DNA from: an uncultured Anaerococcus sp.
Lineage (GTDB): Bacteria > Bacillota > Clostridia > Tissierellales > Peptoniphilaceae
Length of the DNA stretch: 7,349 bases
Assembly (NCBI GenBank): GCA_900550345.1
Contig: URRX01000071.1
Location: 1 to 7,349, forward strand
Direction: 5' to 3'
In this document: positions 5,157 through 7,349 of the stretch, piece by piece
Numbering within the stretch: position 1 is the stretch's first letter
Layout of the letters: each line of letters opens with the position of its first letter
Position numbers and translations under genes: made by a program
The notes under the pieces: model-generated
Databases searched by the model: none
Told to the model about the DNA's origin: nothing
The model's input: the letters and a program-made list of their open reading frames with translations, nothing else

Positions 5157-6428
5157 ATGAAAAATAAAAAGTTATGTATTTTGTTTATTTTAATATATGC
5201 AATTATATTTACTTCTTGTTCTTTAAATAATAAGAAAAATACAAGCGAAAAGAATTATTCTTCAAATGAAAATATCATAAGTAAAAAAAATAATAAAAAA
5301 GAGAAAAAACCTCTAGGTGAACCTTACACTGTTGGAGTTACACCTGATGATTATAATATGGATTATGATACGTCTAGACTTAAATCTTTAAATGAAAAAA
5401 AATCTAAGTTTTATCCTGAGGAAGGGGTAAAAGGAGTTTATCTTAATACTTATACAGCGGCCAATCCTAAAGCTTTTAAAAAAATTATGGATTTATTGGA
5501 TAATACGAAATTAAATACAGTTGTATTGGACGTCAAAGATGATTGGGGAAATATTACTTGCAAGTTTGATACTGATAATAAAGATATTAAGTATGCAACA
5601 AGTGAAGTAGTAGATGCTGAAGATTTTATAGATAAGATGCATGAAAAAGGAATTTATGTAATTGGTAGAATTACTACATTTAAAGATTCTGTAATTACTG
5701 AAAAACATCCAGATTGGGGATTTAAACTATATGATGGATCATTGTGGACTAATGATCAAGGTGAAGCATTTATGAATCCATTTATGGATGAGGTTAGAAA
5801 TTATGATCTTCAAATTGCAGAACTTGCGGCTAACGCTGGTTTTGATGAAATTCAATTTGATTATATAAGGTTTGCAGAAGGTTTTGAAACATTTCATGAT
5901 AAATTAGATTATCCAAAAGGTAAATGGGACAAATTAAAAATGAATGATGGTGAAAAAAGGATTGATGCAATTACAAGTTTCGTGAAAGAAGCTAGGGAAA
6001 TGCTTCAAGCTTATGACACACCCTGTGGAATTGATGTTTTTGGATATTCTATGCAAGTTGGAAGAGCTGAAGGAATTGGGCAAGATTTTAAAGAAATGTC
6101 AAATCAAGCTGACGTTATGAGTTCAATGATTTATCCTTCTCACTGGGGTCTATATTCTTTTGATCTCGAAAAACCAGATTTAGAACCGTATGAATTAGTA
6201 AAAAGGTATTTAAAAGAAGAGCAAGAGGCTTTTTCTGAAATTGAACACAAACCTCAATCTAGACCATGGATTCAAGATTTTACGGCGTCTTGGATAGGAC
6301 AGGGAAATTATATGAAATATGATGTAAAAGCTGTAGAAGATCAAGTTAAAGCTATTTATGATTCTGGTCAAAAAGAATTTTTGTTATGGAATGCAAGTGG
6401 TGATTATACCACAGGTGTAGAATACTAA
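5157..6428 (+). CDS. Predicted lipoprotein with a DUF4015-type putative glycoside hydrolase domain
   Basis: Protein of 423 residues. The N-terminus is a lipoprotein signal: basic NKK, a hydrophobic core (6-18) and FTSC with the lipidated cysteine at 21. Phe at the -3 position of the lipobox is uncommon. A Lys/Asn/Ser-rich linker (22-52) follows. The rest (about 90-420) matches the DUF4015 putative glycosyl hydrolase family, a predicted TIM barrel. It contains GVKGVYLNTYTA (90-101), VVLDVKDDWG (122-131), the hallmark DEIQFDYIRF (230-239), SSMIYPSHW (322-330), RPWIQDFTASW (369-379) and EFLLWNASGDYT (407-418). D125 and D235, at the ends of predicted strands, are candidate active-site acids by analogy with other barrel hydrolases. 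The substrate is unknown; an extracellular or cell-envelope polysaccharide is the natural guess. AGGAG (5147-5151) lies 5 nt before the ATG. The next gene starts 13 nt after the stop. Family call is from motif memory; enzymatic activity is not demonstrated. Confidence 0.87.
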   Translation: MKNKKLCILFILIYAIIFTSCSLNNKKNTSEKNYSSNENIISKKNNKKEKKPLGEPYTVGVTPDDYNMDYDTSRLKSLNEKKSKFYPEEGVKGVYLNTYTAANPKAFKKIMDLLDNTKLNTVVLDVKDDWGNITCKFDTDNKDIKYATSEVVDAEDFIDKMHEKGIYVIGRITTFKDSVITEKHPDWGFKLYDGSLWTNDQGEAFMNPFMDEVRNYDLQIAELAANAGFDEIQFDYIRFAEGFETFHDKLDYPKGKWDKLKMNDGEKRIDAITSFVKEAREMLQAYDTPCGIDVFGYSMQVGRAEGIGQDFKEMSNQADVMSSMIYPSHWGLYSFDLEKPDLEPYELVKRYLKEEQEAFSEIEHKPQSRPWIQDFTASWIGQGNYMKYDVKAVEDQVKAIYDSGQKEFLLWNASGDYTTGVEY

Positions 6429-6441
6429 TGAAGTAGGTTTT

Positions 6442-7071
6442 ATGGAAAAAAAATTAAAGGAAAAAATTGATATAGGTATAAAAGTATTAGAAATTATAAT
6501 TTGTATTAGTATTTTATTTTCTTTGATTTTATCTGTTCCAAATTTAGTGCGTTATGCATTGACTATAATTAAAACAGCTGATTTAAAACAAAATTATGAA
6601 TTGTTAAATGAGTTTTTGAAACATGCTCTTTTAATTGTAGTAGGAATAGAGTTAATAGAAATGATACTTACAAAATCACATGAAGCTATACTTACATTGA
6701 TTTTGTTTGTAATTGCTAGGAAAATGCTTTTATACTCTGTAGATTTAATTGATATTCTTATTGGTTCAATATCAATAGGATTAATTTTTGCAATAATTAA
6801 ATTTGTTGTAAAAGATGATAAGTTGATGGCTAAAATTGATAACACTTATTCAGCTTCAGTTCCTGTAAAGAAAATTAAAGAAGAATATAAACTAAATATT
6901 CCCCAAAATATGTCTAATACATTAGGAGGTTTAGTTTATGAGATTGCAAAAATTGAAGGGATTGAAGAAATAAAAGAGAATACAAGACTTATTTATGGGA
7001 CTTATAAATTTAAAGTTATAAGTATGAAAGATGGTGTTATTCAAAGAATTAGAATTGAAGAAATGAAATAA
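6442..7071 (+). CDS. Membrane protein: PsiE-like helices fused to a CorC/HlyC transporter-associated domain
   Basis: Protein of 209 residues with two parts. Residues 1-123 contain four predicted transmembrane helices (about 14-33, 60-77, 82-99 and 102-122). The segment GIELIEMILTKSHEAILTLILFVIARKMLL (68-97) resembles the phosphate-starvation-inducible PsiE family, including the 'E..E......H......IARK' pattern. Residues about 134-208 resemble the CorC/HlyC transporter-associated domain: SASVPVKKIKEEYKLNIP, then NTLGGLVYEIAKIEG, a turn, and FKVISMKDGVIQRIRIEEM, the usual 'TLGGLV.....G......F.V......I..V.I' order. That domain normally follows CBS pairs in Mg/Co efflux proteins or sits at the end of cation antiporters, where it is thought to be a cytoplasmic regulatory module. 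No CBS domain is present here. Transported or sensed substrate is unknown. The start ATG has only a weak TAGG (6434-6437) upstream, 13 nt after the preceding stop, suggesting cotranscription and coupling. Ends in a strong terminator. Confidence 0.8.
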   Translation: MEKKLKEKIDIGIKVLEIIICISILFSLILSVPNLVRYALTIIKTADLKQNYELLNEFLKHALLIVVGIELIEMILTKSHEAILTLILFVIARKMLLYSVDLIDILIGSISIGLIFAIIKFVVKDDKLMAKIDNTYSASVPVKKIKEEYKLNIPQNMSNTLGGLVYEIAKIEGIEEIKENTRLIYGTYKFKVISMKDGVIQRIRIEEMK

Positions 7072-7083
7072 GAATAATAAAGT

Positions 7084-7125
7084 AAAAAAATCATTAGCAG
7101 CGAAAGGCTTGCTAATGATTTTTTT
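7084..7125. terminator. Bidirectional intrinsic terminator between the PsiE-like and AraC-family genes
   Basis: A 16-bp perfect stem: A7 plus TCATTAGCA (7084-7099) against TGCTAATGA plus T7 (7110-7125), with a short loop containing CGAAAG. The T tract serves the plus strand, and the complementary A tract (7084-7090) gives a T tract on the minus strand. Two convergent genes end here, and the minus-strand stop codon (7124-7126) overlaps the T-run. Confidence 0.9.
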
Positions 7126-7349
7126 AAATTCTGTGATTTTTTCTAAATTGTGAAGGAGTTATTCCAACTTTCTTTCTAAAAACTTGATTGAAATAGGATT
7201 GTGAATTAAATCCTACAATTGAAGATATTTCTTCCATTGAATGATTTGTACTAATTAATAAATTTTTAGTGATTTCTATTCTTTTTAAAATCAAATATTC
7301 AATAGGAGTAACTCTGTATGACTGTTTAAATTCTGAGATGAGGTGAAAT
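7124..7349 (-). CDS. AraC-family transcriptional regulator, C-terminal DNA-binding fragment (5' end outside window)
   Basis: Reading the minus strand leftward from the right edge gives 74 residues ending at TAA (7124-7126), with no start in the window. The fragment covers most of the double helix-turn-helix domain of AraC/XylS regulators. It has the end of the first HTH (HLISEFKQSYRVTPIEYL), the linker helix LKRIEITKNLL, the second HTH MEEISSIVGFNSQSYFNQVF, and the family signature ending GITPSQFRK. The 'I..IVGF.....F...FR...G.TP..FR' pattern is diagnostic. Such proteins usually activate sugar, stress or virulence genes through an N-terminal sensing domain, which is off the window here, so the ligand and targets cannot be inferred. 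It is convergent with the membrane-protein gene and shares its terminator. Confidence 0.93.
   Translation of the reverse strand, partial: FHLISEFKQSYRVTPIEYLILKRIEITKNLLISTNHSMEEISSIVGFNSQSYFNQVFRKKVGITPSQFRKNHRI

Noticed and set aside
5511..5708. Antisense open frames inside the lipoprotein gene and at 6594-6845 inside the membrane-protein gene
   Set aside because: AT-rich chance frames with Ile/Asn/Ser-rich translations and no independent support.
1..7349. Search for tRNA genes, CRISPR repeats, insertion sequences, attachment sites and toxin-antitoxin or defence genes
   Set aside because: None seen on either strand. All sizeable stretches are accounted for by the listed genes, and the longest non-coding gap is about 200 nt (587-787).

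Overview
The window is AT-rich DNA from a low-GC Gram-positive anaerobe. Arginine is almost always AGA, A/T-ending codons dominate, Shine-Dalgarno sequences are strong AGGAGG types, and ribosomal protein S12 carries the insertion seen in Firmicutes between its PAL and PQKRGVC motifs. The EF-Tu sequence, with NKED instead of NKCD as its G4 motif, recalls Peptoniphilaceae/Tissierellia such as Anaerococcus or Finegoldia. That genus-level placement is inference from memory, not a search result.

Layout from left to right: (1) the C-terminal end of a MurR/RpiR-family (SIS-domain) transcription regulator on the plus strand, cut by the window edge. (2) A bidirectional terminator, then a convergent minus-strand gene for a small FMN-binding split-barrel protein. 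(3) A divergent intergenic region with a near-consensus sigma-A promoter and a short hairpin plus T-run in the leader. (4) The complete str operon rpsL-rpsG-fusA-tuf (S12, S7, EF-G, EF-Tu), closed by a strong intrinsic terminator. (5) A two-gene unit encoding a DUF4015-type predicted glycoside-hydrolase lipoprotein and a membrane protein that joins a PsiE-like four-helix domain to a CorC/HlyC transporter-associated domain. (6) A long bidirectional terminator and the C-terminal DNA-binding domain of an AraC-family regulator on the minus strand, cut by the right edge.

The four str genes supply the translation machinery: two small-subunit proteins, the translocase EF-G, and the aminoacyl-tRNA carrier EF-Tu. 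They are tightly spaced except for a 133-nt gap between rpsL and rpsG. That gap holds an imperfect 10-nt repeat able to form alternative hairpins, and it is a candidate autoregulatory site by analogy with the S7 target of the Escherichia coli str mRNA. The operon stands alone here: neither rpoBC upstream nor the S10 operon downstream is adjacent.

Most of the window is ordinary housekeeping DNA, and I see no convincing novel defence or mobile system. The least ordinary items are the PsiE-CorC/HlyC fusion, the rpsL leader hairpin, the structured rpsL-rpsG gap, and a promoter candidate that overlaps the tuf terminator. Two real partial genes lie at the window edges and lack a visible start codon: the RpiR tail and the AraC tail.
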